Below are positions 41,639 to 50,073 of a stretch of DNA of 64,000 nucleotides, piece after piece. The notes below the pieces were generated by a model that was given only the letters and a program-made list of their open reading frames with translations, was not told the origin of the DNA and searched no databases. Both the position numbers and the translations under genes were made by a program. Position 1 is the stretch's first letter. Every line of letters begins with the position of its first letter. Origin of the DNA: Acidobacteriota bacterium (lineage in GTDB: Bacteria; Acidobacteriota; Terriglobia; Terriglobales; Acidobacteriaceae); assembly GCA_013289685.1 (NCBI GenBank), contig JABCZL010000001.1, forward strand, positions 313,838 through 377,837. Direction: 5' to 3'.

Positions 41639-44600
41639 GATTTTTCTCCTGCCACTGCGGCTTTGGTTTTCAGTTCGATTTTCTCGGAACTTCCGAGGGT
41701 GAAATAGAAAGTTGCGCCTTTATCCAGTTCGGCTTCGGCCCAGATGCGGCCGCCATGCTTCTGAATAATGCGCTGGACCGTGGCCAGGCCCACGCCCGTG
41801 CCCTCGAAGTCTTCCTGTCGGTGCAGGCGTTGAAAAACGCCGAAGAGCTTGTCGGCATACTTGATGTTGAAGCCCACGCCGTTGTCGCGCACGAACACGG
41901 CCGAACGTCCGGCTTCATCTTTCTGTCCGACGTCCTGCGCGACCTCAATGACAGCCTGCGCGCGAGGACGCGTGAACTTGACCGCATTCAACAGCAGGTT
42001 CTGGAAGACCTGCTTCATCAATCCGGGATCGCACTCCACCGAGGGCAGGTCGCCAATCTTCCACTCGATCTGCCGTCCTTCGCAGTCGGGTTCCAGTTCA
42101 GCAAGAACTTCGTTGACGATCAATTTCAGCTCCGAAGGCTGCACGCTCAGATCGCGACGGCCCAGACGCGCCAGATTCAACAGATCATCCACCAGCGCCC
42201 CCATGCGCCGGGTGCCTTCCTGAATGCGCTGCAACTGATGCTGGGCAGCGAGGGGCAGGTTCGATCCATATTCCTCGCTCAGCATCTTGGAAAACCCGCT
42301 GATATGGCGAAGCGGCGCGCGCAAGTCGTGAGAAACCGAATAGGTAAAGGCTTCCAGTTCCTTGTTTGCGGCCTGCAGCTGTGCCGTTCGCTCCACCACT
42401 CTTTGTTCGAGTTGGTTATTGAGGTTGCGGATTTCCCGCTCATCCGCCTTCCTTCGGGTAATGTCGCGAAACGCGACCACGCCGCCCCGCACTGCGCCGT
42501 TCTTGTCTTTCAAAGGACCGCCGCCGACTTCAATCCACGTCCCTTGTTCGAGCTCGGGATTGCGCACAAACATCTGAGCGGTGCACACCTCCCCGCGAAT
42601 GGCACGGGCCAGGGGCAGTTGATCGGGAGGAAAAGGTGTGACCATGTCCTCCAGGAACAGGCCATAGTGTGCGGTCCACTCCTGGCTGGATACGTCCGCC
42701 GCACCCAAGCCAAGAATCTTGACCGCGGCTGGGTTCCAGATGATGAACCTTCCCTGCTCGTCGGCGGCGACCAACCCCTCGCCCATACTGTCCAGCACGG
42801 ATTGCAGCATGAGCTTGTGCGTTTCCAGTGCCTCTCGCGAACGGGCTAGCTCCTCCGCCTGGCGGGACAATTCTTCAGCTTGCTCGGCAAGTTCAGACTC
42901 CGCCTGCTTGCGAGCCGTAATGTCAATATTGGTCTCCAGGATGCGTATGGGACGCCCTTGATTATCTCGATGCAATGCCCATGCACTGGAGACAACAATA
43001 ATGCTGCCGTCACGCCTGCGGTGTGTAAGCTCGCCCTCCCACAGGCCGGTCTCGAAGAGCTTCTTCTCTACCACCTCCAACGGCTCGGGGAATTGCGTAT
43101 GGAATAAGTCGTGGGAAAGGACGCCTAAGGCCTCCCGCGGTGTGAAGCCATAGAGCTTTTCCGCTCCCCGGGGCCAGAATACGACTCGGCTTTCCATGTC
43201 ACGGACAAACACTTGGGCAGAGTCCAGCACGTCGGCCTGCTCGCGCAATGCTTGTTCCGCCTTCTTGCGCTCGGTGATCACCGTGCGAATTGCCATGTAC
43301 TGCCGGGGTTTGCCATTGCCGTCGAGCAAAGGCAGAATGGTCGCATCCACCCAGTGGAACGAACCGTCCTTGGCGCGGTTCCGTATCTCCCCTTGCCACA
43401 CCTCGCCGTTCGCGATGGTGTCGTACATCTTCCGGAAAAACTCTTCGGGGTGCTGGCCGGAGTTGAGTATGCGGTGATTTTGCCCGATCAGTTCGTCCCT
43501 GGAGTATTGGCTGACGGCGCAAAACTTGTCGTTGACGTACGTGATCGTTCCCGCAAGATCGGTCACGGCCACCACCGCGTGCTGATCGAGCGCAAACTTC
43601 TGATCTGCCAGATCCTTGAGCGCGGCCTTGGCGGTGGCCAGGCTTTCCTGCACGGCTTGCTCCGCTCGTCTGCCCTCGGTGATGTCACGCGCGACCTTGG
43701 AGAAGCCCCGAAGCGCACCGTGGTCGTCGTACATGGGAGTGATCACGACATTCGCCCAGAAGGAGGTACCGTCCTTGCGAACTCGCCATGCCTGTTCCTC
43801 GAATCGCCCGTTGGTCAGAGACGCGCGCAGTTCTTCGGAGGGCTTACCGGACGCGCGGGCCTCCGGAGTATAAAAACAGGAAAAATGCTTACCCAGAATT
43901 TCTTCTTGTAGATAGCCCTTGATGCGGGTCGCACCCGCATTCCAACTAATCACGTTACCTTCGGGGTCGAGCATGTAGATGGCGTAGTCCTTGACTCCGT
44001 CGAGCAGCAGCCGGAACCGCTCCTGACTTTCGTGCAGCACTTCTTCCGCCCGCTTACGCTCGGTGATATCCGCGCGGATCGCCATATACTGCCGGGGCTT
44101 ACCGTAGGCGTCGAGGAACGGGACGATAGTCGTGTCCACCCAGTAAATCGAACCGTCTTTGGCGCGGTTGCAGATCTCGTCTCGCCACACCTGCCCATTG
44201 GCGATGGTGTGGTACATCTGCTGAAAAAACTCTTTGGGGTGGTGGCCGGAGTTGAGGATGCGATGGTTCTGGCCGATCAGTTCCTCGAGGGAATACTTGC
44301 TGATGGCGCAGAACTTGTCGTTGACGTAGGTGATGGTTCCCTGCACATCAGTGGTGGCCACGATCGCGTGCTGGTCGAGAGCGAACTTTTGGTCGGCCAG
44401 CTCCTTCAGCGCTGCCTCGCTGGTGGCCAGGCTTTCCTTCAGGGCCTGTTCGGCTTGTTTGCGTTCGGTGATATCGGCGCGGATGGCGACATACTGCCGT
44501 GGTTTTCCATCTGCACTCAAGGTCGGGACAATCGTCGTATCTACCCAATAAATCGAGCCGTCCTTGGCGCGGTTCTTAATCTCACCGTGCCAGACCTGGC

Positions 44601-46950
44601 CGGCGGCGATGGTGTGATACATCTTCTGGAAAAATTCTTTCGAATGATGACCGGAGTTAAGAATGCGGTGATTCTGCCCGATCAGTTCCTCTTTGGAATA
44701 TTGACTGATGGTGCAGAACTTGTCGTTCACGTAAGTGATTGTGCCTTGTACGTCGGTCACCGCCACAATGGCATGCTGGTCGAGGGCGAACTTCTGATCG
44801 GCCAGTTCCTTGATCGCTCCCTCTCTTGCGGCCAGGCTCTGCTTCGCCGCCTCTTCGGCAACTTTGCGTTCCGTGATGTCGGCGCGGATGGCCACATACT
44901 GCCGCGGCTTGCCATCCGCGCTCATGAACGGAACGATGGTCGTGTCCACCCAGTACATCGAACCGTCCCGGGCTCGGTTCTTGATTTCGCCGTGCCATAC
45001 TTTGCCGCTGGCGATGGTGCGGTACATCTCCTGGAAAAACTCTTTGGGATGGTGGCCCGAATTGAGGATGCGGTGATTCTGGCCAATCAGGTCCTCTTTC
45101 GGATATCGGCTGATCGCGCAGAACTTGTCGTTTACGTAGGTGATCGTGCCCTGAACGTCGGTCACCGCCACGATGGCGTGCTGATCCAGAGCGAATTTCT
45201 GGTCCGCCACTTCCTTGAGCGCGCGTTCGCTGATGGCGAGGCTCTCCTTCAATGCCCGCTCACCCGACTTGCGCTCGGTGATGTCGGCGCGGATGGCAAC
45301 GTACTGCCGCGGCTTTCCGTCTGCACTCAAGGTCGGGACAATCGTCGTATCCACCCAATAGATCGATCCGTCCTTGGCGCGGTTCTGGATCTCACCGTGC
45401 CAGACCTGGCCATTCGCAATCGTTCGATACATCAGCTGGAAAAATTCTTTTGGATGGTGGCCCGAGTTGAGAATGCGATGGTTCTGGCCAATCAGCTCCT
45501 CTTTGGAATACTGACTGATGGTGCAGAACTTGTCGTTCACGTAAGTGATCGTGCCCTGGACATCGGTAACGGCCACGATGGCATGTTGATCGAGAGCGAA
45601 TTGCTGGTCTGCCAGCTCTTTCAGCGCAGCCTTGCTGGTGGCGAGGCTTTCCTGCACAGTTTGCTCGGCACGTTTGCGGTCGGTAATGTCGCGGGCAACT
45701 TTCGACGCGCCGACAATTGCGCCGCTGCCATCGCGAACCGGCGAAATGGTCACGGAGACGTCAATACTCTTGCCATCTTTCCGGACGCGAACCGTTTCGA
45801 AATGCTCAACGCTTTCGCCTCGCCTGGTGCGGGCCAGGATTTCCAACTCCTCGTTTGTGCGCTCCGGCGGGATTAGCATCTGCCCGGGTTTGCCCAAGAC
45901 CTCCGATGCCGAGTAGCCGAACACCTTCTCGGCGCCGCGATTCCAGGCATTGATCGTCCCGTTCAGGTCCTTGCTGATAATGGCGTCGTCAGATGAGTCG
46001 ACCACGGCAGCCAGGCGTTCGCGTACTTCCTCAGCCCGCTTGCGCTCCGTGATGTCAGCGCGGATCGCCATATATTGGCGGGGCTTCCCATCGGCCTCGA
46101 GGAATGGAACGATGGTCGTGTCAACCCAGTAAATCGAACCATCTTTTGCCCGGTTGCAGATTTCACCTCGCCACACCTGGCCGTTGGCGATCGTGTGGTA
46201 CATCTGCTGGAAGAATTCTTTCGAATGGTGCGCCGAGTTCAGGATGCGGTGGTTCTGCCCGATCAGTTCTTCCTTGGAATACTGACTGATGGCGCAGAAC
46301 TTATCGTTGACGTAGGTGATGGTTCCTTGCACATCGGTGGTGGCCACGATGGCGTGCTGATCCAGGGCAAATTTTTGCTCGGCCAACTCCCTCAGCGCAG
46401 CTGCGCTGGTGGTGAGCGTCTCGTGCGCGGCTTGTTCAGAACGCTTGCGCTCGGCAATTTCCTCCTCTAAGTCGCGATTCACGCCCTGCAAGTGCATCCG
46501 GTCCGGAACCGAGATGACTTTAGGAATCAACGGGATGAGCATGGCCGCCGTGACCACCGACACGGCAGCCGTGGTCCCTTTGATCACACCGGCGAGCATG
46601 TAGTTGCCGTGCCAGACATTCCAGATCTCCAGCAGGTGGGTGGTGCCGCAAGCCAGAATGAATGTGCCGAACATCCAGAAAATGTGATTGAAGGGAAGGT
46701 TGCGATTCTTGCGGATGAAATAAATAAGGATGATCGGAATGGCGTAGTACGAAAGCGTGATCAAACCATCGGAGATGACATTCAACCAGAGAATTCGGGG
46801 ATCCCACAGATAGCAGTATCCGTGGGGCATGAAATCCGATGGTCCCGTCGACCACTTGTGGGCAGCCACGAGGGCGAGCCCCACGGATCCTGCGGCTGCG
46901 GCAACGGCAATTCCCCCCTTGGCGAGACGTGATGCCGTGGCACTGCTCAT
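41635..46950 (-). CDS. Histidine kinase with ethylene-receptor-like membrane domain and ten PAS domains
   Basis: This 1771-residue kinase begins with a membrane helix (about 13-30) and a three-helix domain (about 50-145) that resembles the ethylene-binding domain of plant ETR1 and cyanobacterial homologues: ISDGLITLSYYAIP, then ACGTTHLLEIW. Asp61, Tyr68, Cys101 and His105 have the spacing of ETR1 Asp25, Tyr32, Cys65 and His69. Ten PAS modules follow. Six are near-identical copies (LDQHAIVAVTDVQGTITYVN to IRADITERK), four of them in strict tandem. The other four, numbers 2, 7, 9 and 10, are of different types. The C-terminus has a HisKA domain (FTYSVSHDLRAPLRHISGF) and an ATPase domain (DNGVGFN, GTGVGLATVQR). 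The partner receiver overlaps its stop. The ligand is unknown; ethylene or copper is only suggested by the residues. Confidence 0.93.
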   Translation of the reverse strand: MSSATASRLAKGGIAVAAAAGSVGLALVAAHKWSTGPSDFMPHGYCYLWDPRILWLNVISDGLITLSYYAIPIILIYFIRKNRNLPFNHIFWMFGTFILACGTTHLLEIWNVWHGNYMLAGVIKGTTAAVSVVTAAMLIPLIPKVISVPDRMHLQGVNRDLEEEIAERKRSEQAAHETLTTSAAALRELAEQKFALDQHAIVATTDVQGTITYVNDKFCAISQYSKEELIGQNHRILNSAHHSKEFFQQMYHTIANGQVWRGEICNRAKDGSIYWVDTTIVPFLEADGKPRQYMAIRADITERKRAEEVRERLAAVVDSSDDAIISKDLNGTINAWNRGAEKVFGYSASEVLGKPGQMLIPPERTNEELEILARTRRGESVEHFETVRVRKDGKSIDVSVTISPVRDGSGAIVGASKVARDITDRKRAEQTVQESLATSKAALKELADQQFALDQHAIVAVTDVQGTITYVNDKFCTISQYSKEELIGQNHRILNSGHHPKEFFQLMYRTIANGQVWHGEIQNRAKDGSIYWVDTTIVPTLSADGKPRQYVAIRADITERKSGERALKESLAISERALKEVADQKFALDQHAIVAVTDVQGTITYVNDKFCAISRYPKEDLIGQNHRILNSGHHPKEFFQEMYRTIASGKVWHGEIKNRARDGSMYWVDTTIVPFMSADGKPRQYVAIRADITERKVAEEAAKQSLAAREGAIKELADQKFALDQHAIVAVTDVQGTITYVNDKFCTISQYSKEELIGQNHRILNSGHHSKEFFQKMYHTIAAGQVWHGEIKNRAKDGSIYWVDTTIVPTLSADGKPRQYVAIRADITERKQAEQALKESLATSEAALKELADQKFALDQHAIVATTDVQGTITYVNDKFCAISKYSLEELIGQNHRILNSGHHPKEFFQQMYHTIANGQVWRDEICNRAKDGSIYWVDTTIVPFLDAYGKPRQYMAIRADITERKRAEEVLHESQERFRLLLDGVKDYAIYMLDPEGNVISWNAGATRIKGYLQEEILGKHFSCFYTPEARASGKPSEELRASLTNGRFEEQAWRVRKDGTSFWANVVITPMYDDHGALRGFSKVARDITEGRRAEQAVQESLATAKAALKDLADQKFALDQHAVVAVTDLAGTITYVNDKFCAVSQYSRDELIGQNHRILNSGQHPEEFFRKMYDTIANGEVWQGEIRNRAKDGSFHWVDATILPLLDGNGKPRQYMAIRTVITERKKAEQALREQADVLDSAQVFVRDMESRVVFWPRGAEKLYGFTPREALGVLSHDLFHTQFPEPLEVVEKKLFETGLWEGELTHRRRDGSIIVVSSAWALHRDNQGRPIRILETNIDITARKQAESELAEQAEELSRQAEELARSREALETHKLMLQSVLDSMGEGLVAADEQGRFIIWNPAAVKILGLGAADVSSQEWTAHYGLFLEDMVTPFPPDQLPLARAIRGEVCTAQMFVRNPELEQGTWIEVGGGPLKDKNGAVRGGVVAFRDITRRKADEREIRNLNNQLEQRVVERTAQLQAANKELEAFTYSVSHDLRAPLRHISGFSKMLSEEYGSNLPLAAQHQLQRIQEGTRRMGALVDDLLNLARLGRRDLSVQPSELKLIVNEVLAELEPDCEGRQIEWKIGDLPSVECDPGLMKQVFQNLLLNAVKFTRPRAQAVIEVAQDVGQKDEAGRSAVFVRDNGVGFNIKYADKLFGVFQRLHRQEDFEGTGVGLATVQRIIQKHGGRIWAEAELDKGATFYFTLGSSEKIELKTKAAVAGEKS
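44053..45672 (-). repeat. Four tandem 405-bp PAS-coding repeats
   Basis: The ITERK codons that close each PAS copy start at 45268, 44863, 44458 and 44053, an exact 405-bp (135-residue) period. Long stretches match almost base for base between copies; for example, the codons around VDTTIVPTLSADGKPRQY differ at only a few silent sites. Two further related copies lie outside the strict period (about 46039-46380 and 43264-43602). This indicates recent internal duplication or gene conversion. Confidence 0.85.
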
Positions 46951-47059
46951 CGGCCTGATGAATCCTTTCTATATAGGCTATCGGCGGGGACTAAGCGAAC
47001 GTTAGGGACCATGCGTACGATCTTTTTTGAGCGAGCTCGAGGCGGCAGGGAGTTCCCCG

Positions 47060-47407
47060 TTAAGAGTGGCCGATGACGCTCGTGATCTGCACCCGCTCCT
47101 CCGGCGTTAACCCTACAAACTCAAATCCGGAATGAACGCTGGAGGTGTGCCGCACAATGGCAACGGTAGTGAGCGATCGCTCGCTCAGCCGGAGATCAAT
47201 GGCGACCGTGTCCCCGACCTGGACTTCCCCGTGAACGATGGCACCCAGTCCACCCTGGCAGAGATTAAGACTGATGCCTTTCGAACTCAGAACGCCACGT
47301 GGGCCCAAATGACGGACGGTGATGGGAACGCTGAACAGCGTCCGAACATATCGCCGGGAAGGTAGTTTCGAATGGTAACGCTCAATCTCCCAAACATGGA
47401 CAGGCAT
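47060..47407 (-). CDS. PilZ-domain protein
   Basis: A 115-residue protein resembling a single PilZ domain, which usually binds cyclic di-GMP. Matches are the Arg-rich entry PSRRYVRTLFSVPITVRH, then GISLNLCQGGLGAIV, corresponding to the family's (D/N)xSxxG turn but with Asn-Leu-Cys in place of the usual Asp-x-Ser. The strands VGDTVAIDLRL and HSGFEFVGLTPEERVQI close the barrel. Because the second motif is altered, nucleotide binding is uncertain. The frame is open to 47635, but a strong AGGAGGG element seven bases before the ATG at 47407 fixes the start. It lies between a receiver gene and the giant kinase. Confidence 0.8.
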   Translation of the reverse strand: MPVHVWEIERYHSKLPSRRYVRTLFSVPITVRHLGPRGVLSSKGISLNLCQGGLGAIVHGEVQVGDTVAIDLRLSERSLTTVAIVRHTSSVHSGFEFVGLTPEERVQITSVIGHS

Positions 47408-47588
47408 CGCAGTTCCCTCCTGGCGGGCACACTTCAACTGACGGCGGAGCTTGAGCGCGGGTACGACCCGCATCGCTAGACCGTGGTGGTTGTTGCCACA
47501 GTCGTTACCGATTCGCCGCCAGATGTCGCTGACACGTTCTTGGTTCGAGCCGGTTCCTCGAGCCCTGAACCGCCGCCTACACCGCTGG

Positions 47589-47987
47589 CTATGACGGCAG
47601 AACCGGCTTCGTCCTGGCCTGGGACAAGCTGGCACGAATCATGTCGATCAATTCCGCGTTGTCCGCTGGCTTCTGAAAGAAAGCCGTAGCTCCCGACTGC
47701 AGAGCGCGCCGCTCGCTGCTTTGCGGGTCGCGCGCCGTCAACACGATCACCGGGATGGCCGAGAGCTTGTCGTCCTTCTGCAGGCGTTCGAGTACGACAA
47801 AACCGTCTCCCGCGGGCAGGCCGAGATCGAGGATGATCAGGTCGGGGTGCTCTTTGTACGCCAGTGCAATGGCGGAGTAACCATCCACCGCATTGACCGT
47901 ATCGTAGTCGTTGGCGCGCAGGCGCAGTCGCAGCGCCTGCCTGAGATCGGGATCGTCGTCCACAATCATGATTTTTGAATTTGCCAT
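47589..47987 (-). CDS. Stand-alone receiver-domain response regulator
   Basis: A 132-residue CheY-like receiver with no output domain. The acidic pair is in MIVDDDPDLRQAL, the phosphoacceptor Asp in LIILDLGLPAGDG, the conserved Thr in VIVLTARDP and the Lys in AFFQKPADN. GGAG lies eight bases before the ATG. The gene follows a receiver-kinase hybrid by 76 bases and precedes the PilZ gene by 181 bases, in which I see nothing. It may receive phosphate from one of the nearby kinases. Confidence 0.93.
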   Translation of the reverse strand: MANSKIMIVDDDPDLRQALRLRLRANDYDTVNAVDGYSAIALAYKEHPDLIILDLGLPAGDGFVVLERLQKDDKLSAIPVIVLTARDPQSSERRALQSGATAFFQKPADNAELIDMIRASLSQARTKPVLPS

Positions 47988-48063
47988 TGGTTATTCTCCA
48001 TTTCCAAAGTTCACACAGACTTCTCAGCGTGTGCCTTACACGTTCTGACTTATTTTCGGAGGC

Positions 48064-49620
48064 CTAGTTCCCTCCAAGAACCTTTTGCACCATTTCATTG
48101 ACGGTGGCAGCAACTTCCTGCACTTGGTCTTCCAGCGAGCGGCCGCTGCCAGGATCGGGAAGTGCCACAGCCTCTGCGGTCAGTTCCAGTTTGCCCGTAC
48201 CGTTCAGTTCGGCAACCTTTCCGAGTTGCTCGCGAATGCGCGTCATCATGATGTTGGCGCCCTCCAGGTCGGTCGACGCCACCACCAGAAATGTCTCCTC
48301 CGCCATGGCAACCGTCATCGGAGGCAACACCAGATCTTTATCGAGATACACGCAGCGCTTCAGAATCTCCAGGCAACGCTGGCAAGTTTCTTTCCAGTTA
48401 GCCCGCGCCGGCATGGTGACTGGTCGCAATACCGTCTTCACCAGCACCATGTTGTCCCGCAGGTTTCCCTGATAAGTGATGACCGGGAAGAGCAGCTTGG
48501 CCAGGGAATACAGCGGCAGCGTGAACGAGAAGATGCTGCCGTGCCCCGGTTCGCTGGCCACCCATATGCGTCCTCCGTGAAGATTGACCAGTTCCTTCGC
48601 AATGAACAACCCAAGCCCCAGGCCCTTGCGGCTGTTGTCCACCGAATTCGGATCCTGGTACAGGCGTTCAAACACCAGCGCTCTGCCCTCGGGACTGATG
48701 CCGCAGCCGGTGTCTGCCACCGAGAGATATACGAAGTTGGGATCGGTCTGCACCAGGCAGGCTTGCACGGTAACCGCTCCACCCTGGGGAGTGAACTTGA
48801 TGCCATTCTCGATGAGATTGATCAGCACCTCGAGAATGCGTCCAGGATCTCCATGGACGAACGGAATCCGGGTGTCCACGCCCACCTCAAGGCCTACCTC
48901 TTTTTCGTGCGCGAGCGGTTGCATCATGGCCACTGCCTGCCGGATCAGGTCTCCGATCGGCACACAACGCGGCTCAATGCGGATCTTTCCTGACTCCGCC
49001 CGGCTGGCTTCCAGCAGATCGCGAACCATGGCGCCCAGCTGGTTGACGCTCTTGAAAATCGTCTTGAGATGGTCACGTTGTTCCGGGCTTATTTCTCCTG
49101 CCAGCCCATCGAGCAAAATAGTGACGAACTGATGGATGCTGGTCAGCGGTGTCCGCAGTTCGTGCGATACATGGGAAAGGAACTGGTTTTTAAACTCCAG
49201 TTGCTGCTTACGGCTCATCTCCAGGGAGCGCAGCAGCGCCTGCCGTTCCACGGCGTAGCGCATGGCCCGTTCCAGCCCACTACTGGAGATCGCGCCTTTC
49301 ACCAGGTAATCCTGCACGCCCTGATGCAGGGCCTTGATCGCGAGTTCTTCGTCGTCCTGTCCTGACAGGATGACGATGGGCACGTTCGGCGCTTTCTCCA
49401 ACACCTTGCGATAGGTGTCTGCTCCCTGGCTATCGGGTAGATTGAGGTCCAGCAGGATTACCCCGGGAGGTCTTTCCTTGAGCGAGGCTAGTCCGTCGGA
49501 CAAGCGATTGACGCAGCTGACCTCCACCTTGGTTTTGCCATCCACCAGCCGCAGGCGAACCAGATCCGCATCTCCCGGGTTGTCTTCAATCAGTAGAACA
49601 TGGGTCGAACGGTCGTTCAT
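48064..49620 (-). CDS. Receiver-histidine kinase hybrid with an extra C-terminal domain
   Basis: This 518-residue soluble protein has an N-terminal receiver (LLIEDNPGDADLVRL; phosphoacceptor in VILLDLNLPDSQG), then HisKA (FLSHVSHELRTPLTSIHQF) and an ATPase domain (VADTGCGISPEG; GLGLGLFIAKEL). About 130 more residues follow. They contain AMAEETFLVVASTDLEGANI and MMTRIREQLGKV, which faintly recall a degenerate GGDEF domain with no GGDEF signature, so no cyclase activity is expected. AAGGAG precedes the ATG at 49620, which overlaps the upstream receiver's stop by four bases. There is no transmembrane segment. It probably takes its signal from another kinase or from the receiver domain. Confidence 0.9.
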   Translation of the reverse strand: MNDRSTHVLLIEDNPGDADLVRLRLVDGKTKVEVSCVNRLSDGLASLKERPPGVILLDLNLPDSQGADTYRKVLEKAPNVPIVILSGQDDEELAIKALHQGVQDYLVKGAISSSGLERAMRYAVERQALLRSLEMSRKQQLEFKNQFLSHVSHELRTPLTSIHQFVTILLDGLAGEISPEQRDHLKTIFKSVNQLGAMVRDLLEASRAESGKIRIEPRCVPIGDLIRQAVAMMQPLAHEKEVGLEVGVDTRIPFVHGDPGRILEVLINLIENGIKFTPQGGAVTVQACLVQTDPNFVYLSVADTGCGISPEGRALVFERLYQDPNSVDNSRKGLGLGLFIAKELVNLHGGRIWVASEPGHGSIFSFTLPLYSLAKLLFPVITYQGNLRDNMVLVKTVLRPVTMPARANWKETCQRCLEILKRCVYLDKDLVLPPMTVAMAEETFLVVASTDLEGANIMMTRIREQLGKVAELNGTGKLELTAEAVALPDPGSGRSLEDQVQEVAATVNEMVQKVLGGN

Positions 49621-50057
49621 CTTTTCTCCTTCTGGGGCAGAATGGCGAAGCCCAGCCAAAACTCCGCCATGGATTGGACTACCGCGACGAACTCCGGAAG
49701 GTTCCCCGGCTTTCGCAGATAACAGTTCGCTCCCAGTTTGTAACTGCGGCTGATGTCGGAATCCGCCTGAGACGTGGTAAAAATGACCACTGGAATCCGG
49801 GCCAGAGCGGGGTCGGATTTGATATTTGAAAGAACCTCGCAGCCGTCAATGTGGGGCAGGTTCAGGTCGAGGACAACCAAGTCAGGCACCGGCGCCTGGG
49901 CATATTTCCCCAGCCGCCGCAGAAAAGAGATCGCCTCCACCCCATCGTTTACCGCATTCACGTGAAAATGTGCCTTGCTCTGAGCCAGCACCTCGCTGGT
50001 CAGGTCAATGTCCGCCGGGTTGTCGTCGACCATCAGGATTTCCGGTTGGGTTTTCAT
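49617..50057 (-). CDS. Stand-alone receiver-domain response regulator (Rcp1-like)
   Basis: A 146-residue receiver without output domain. Motifs are EILMVDDNPADIDLT, LVVLDLNLPHIDGCEV with the phosphoacceptor, VVIFTTSQADSDISRSY and CYLRKPGNL. The longer beta4-alpha4 loop and the closing WLGFAILP are typical of Rcp1-like receivers encoded next to bacteriophytochrome or PAS kinases. The frame is open to 50249, but the upstream part overlaps the preceding kinase; the ATG at 50057 gives the normal size. Its stop overlaps the next gene and it lies 16 bases after a receiver-kinase hybrid, so these three genes form a coupled unit. Confidence 0.93.
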   Translation of the reverse strand: MKTQPEILMVDDNPADIDLTSEVLAQSKAHFHVNAVNDGVEAISFLRRLGKYAQAPVPDLVVLDLNLPHIDGCEVLSNIKSDPALARIPVVIFTTSQADSDISRSYKLGANCYLRKPGNLPEFVAVVQSMAEFWLGFAILPQKEKR

Positions 50058-50073
50058 CTCTTCAGTTCCGTCC

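Noticed and set aside
44053-45672. Regular repeats considered as a CRISPR array
   Set aside because: The period is 405 bp, the sequence is coding throughout and the units are PAS domains.
44032-45876. Plus-strand frame of 614 codons opposite the PAS repeats
   Set aside because: It repeats with the same 405-bp period as the kinase gene, so it is a by-product of the repeat and not an independent gene.
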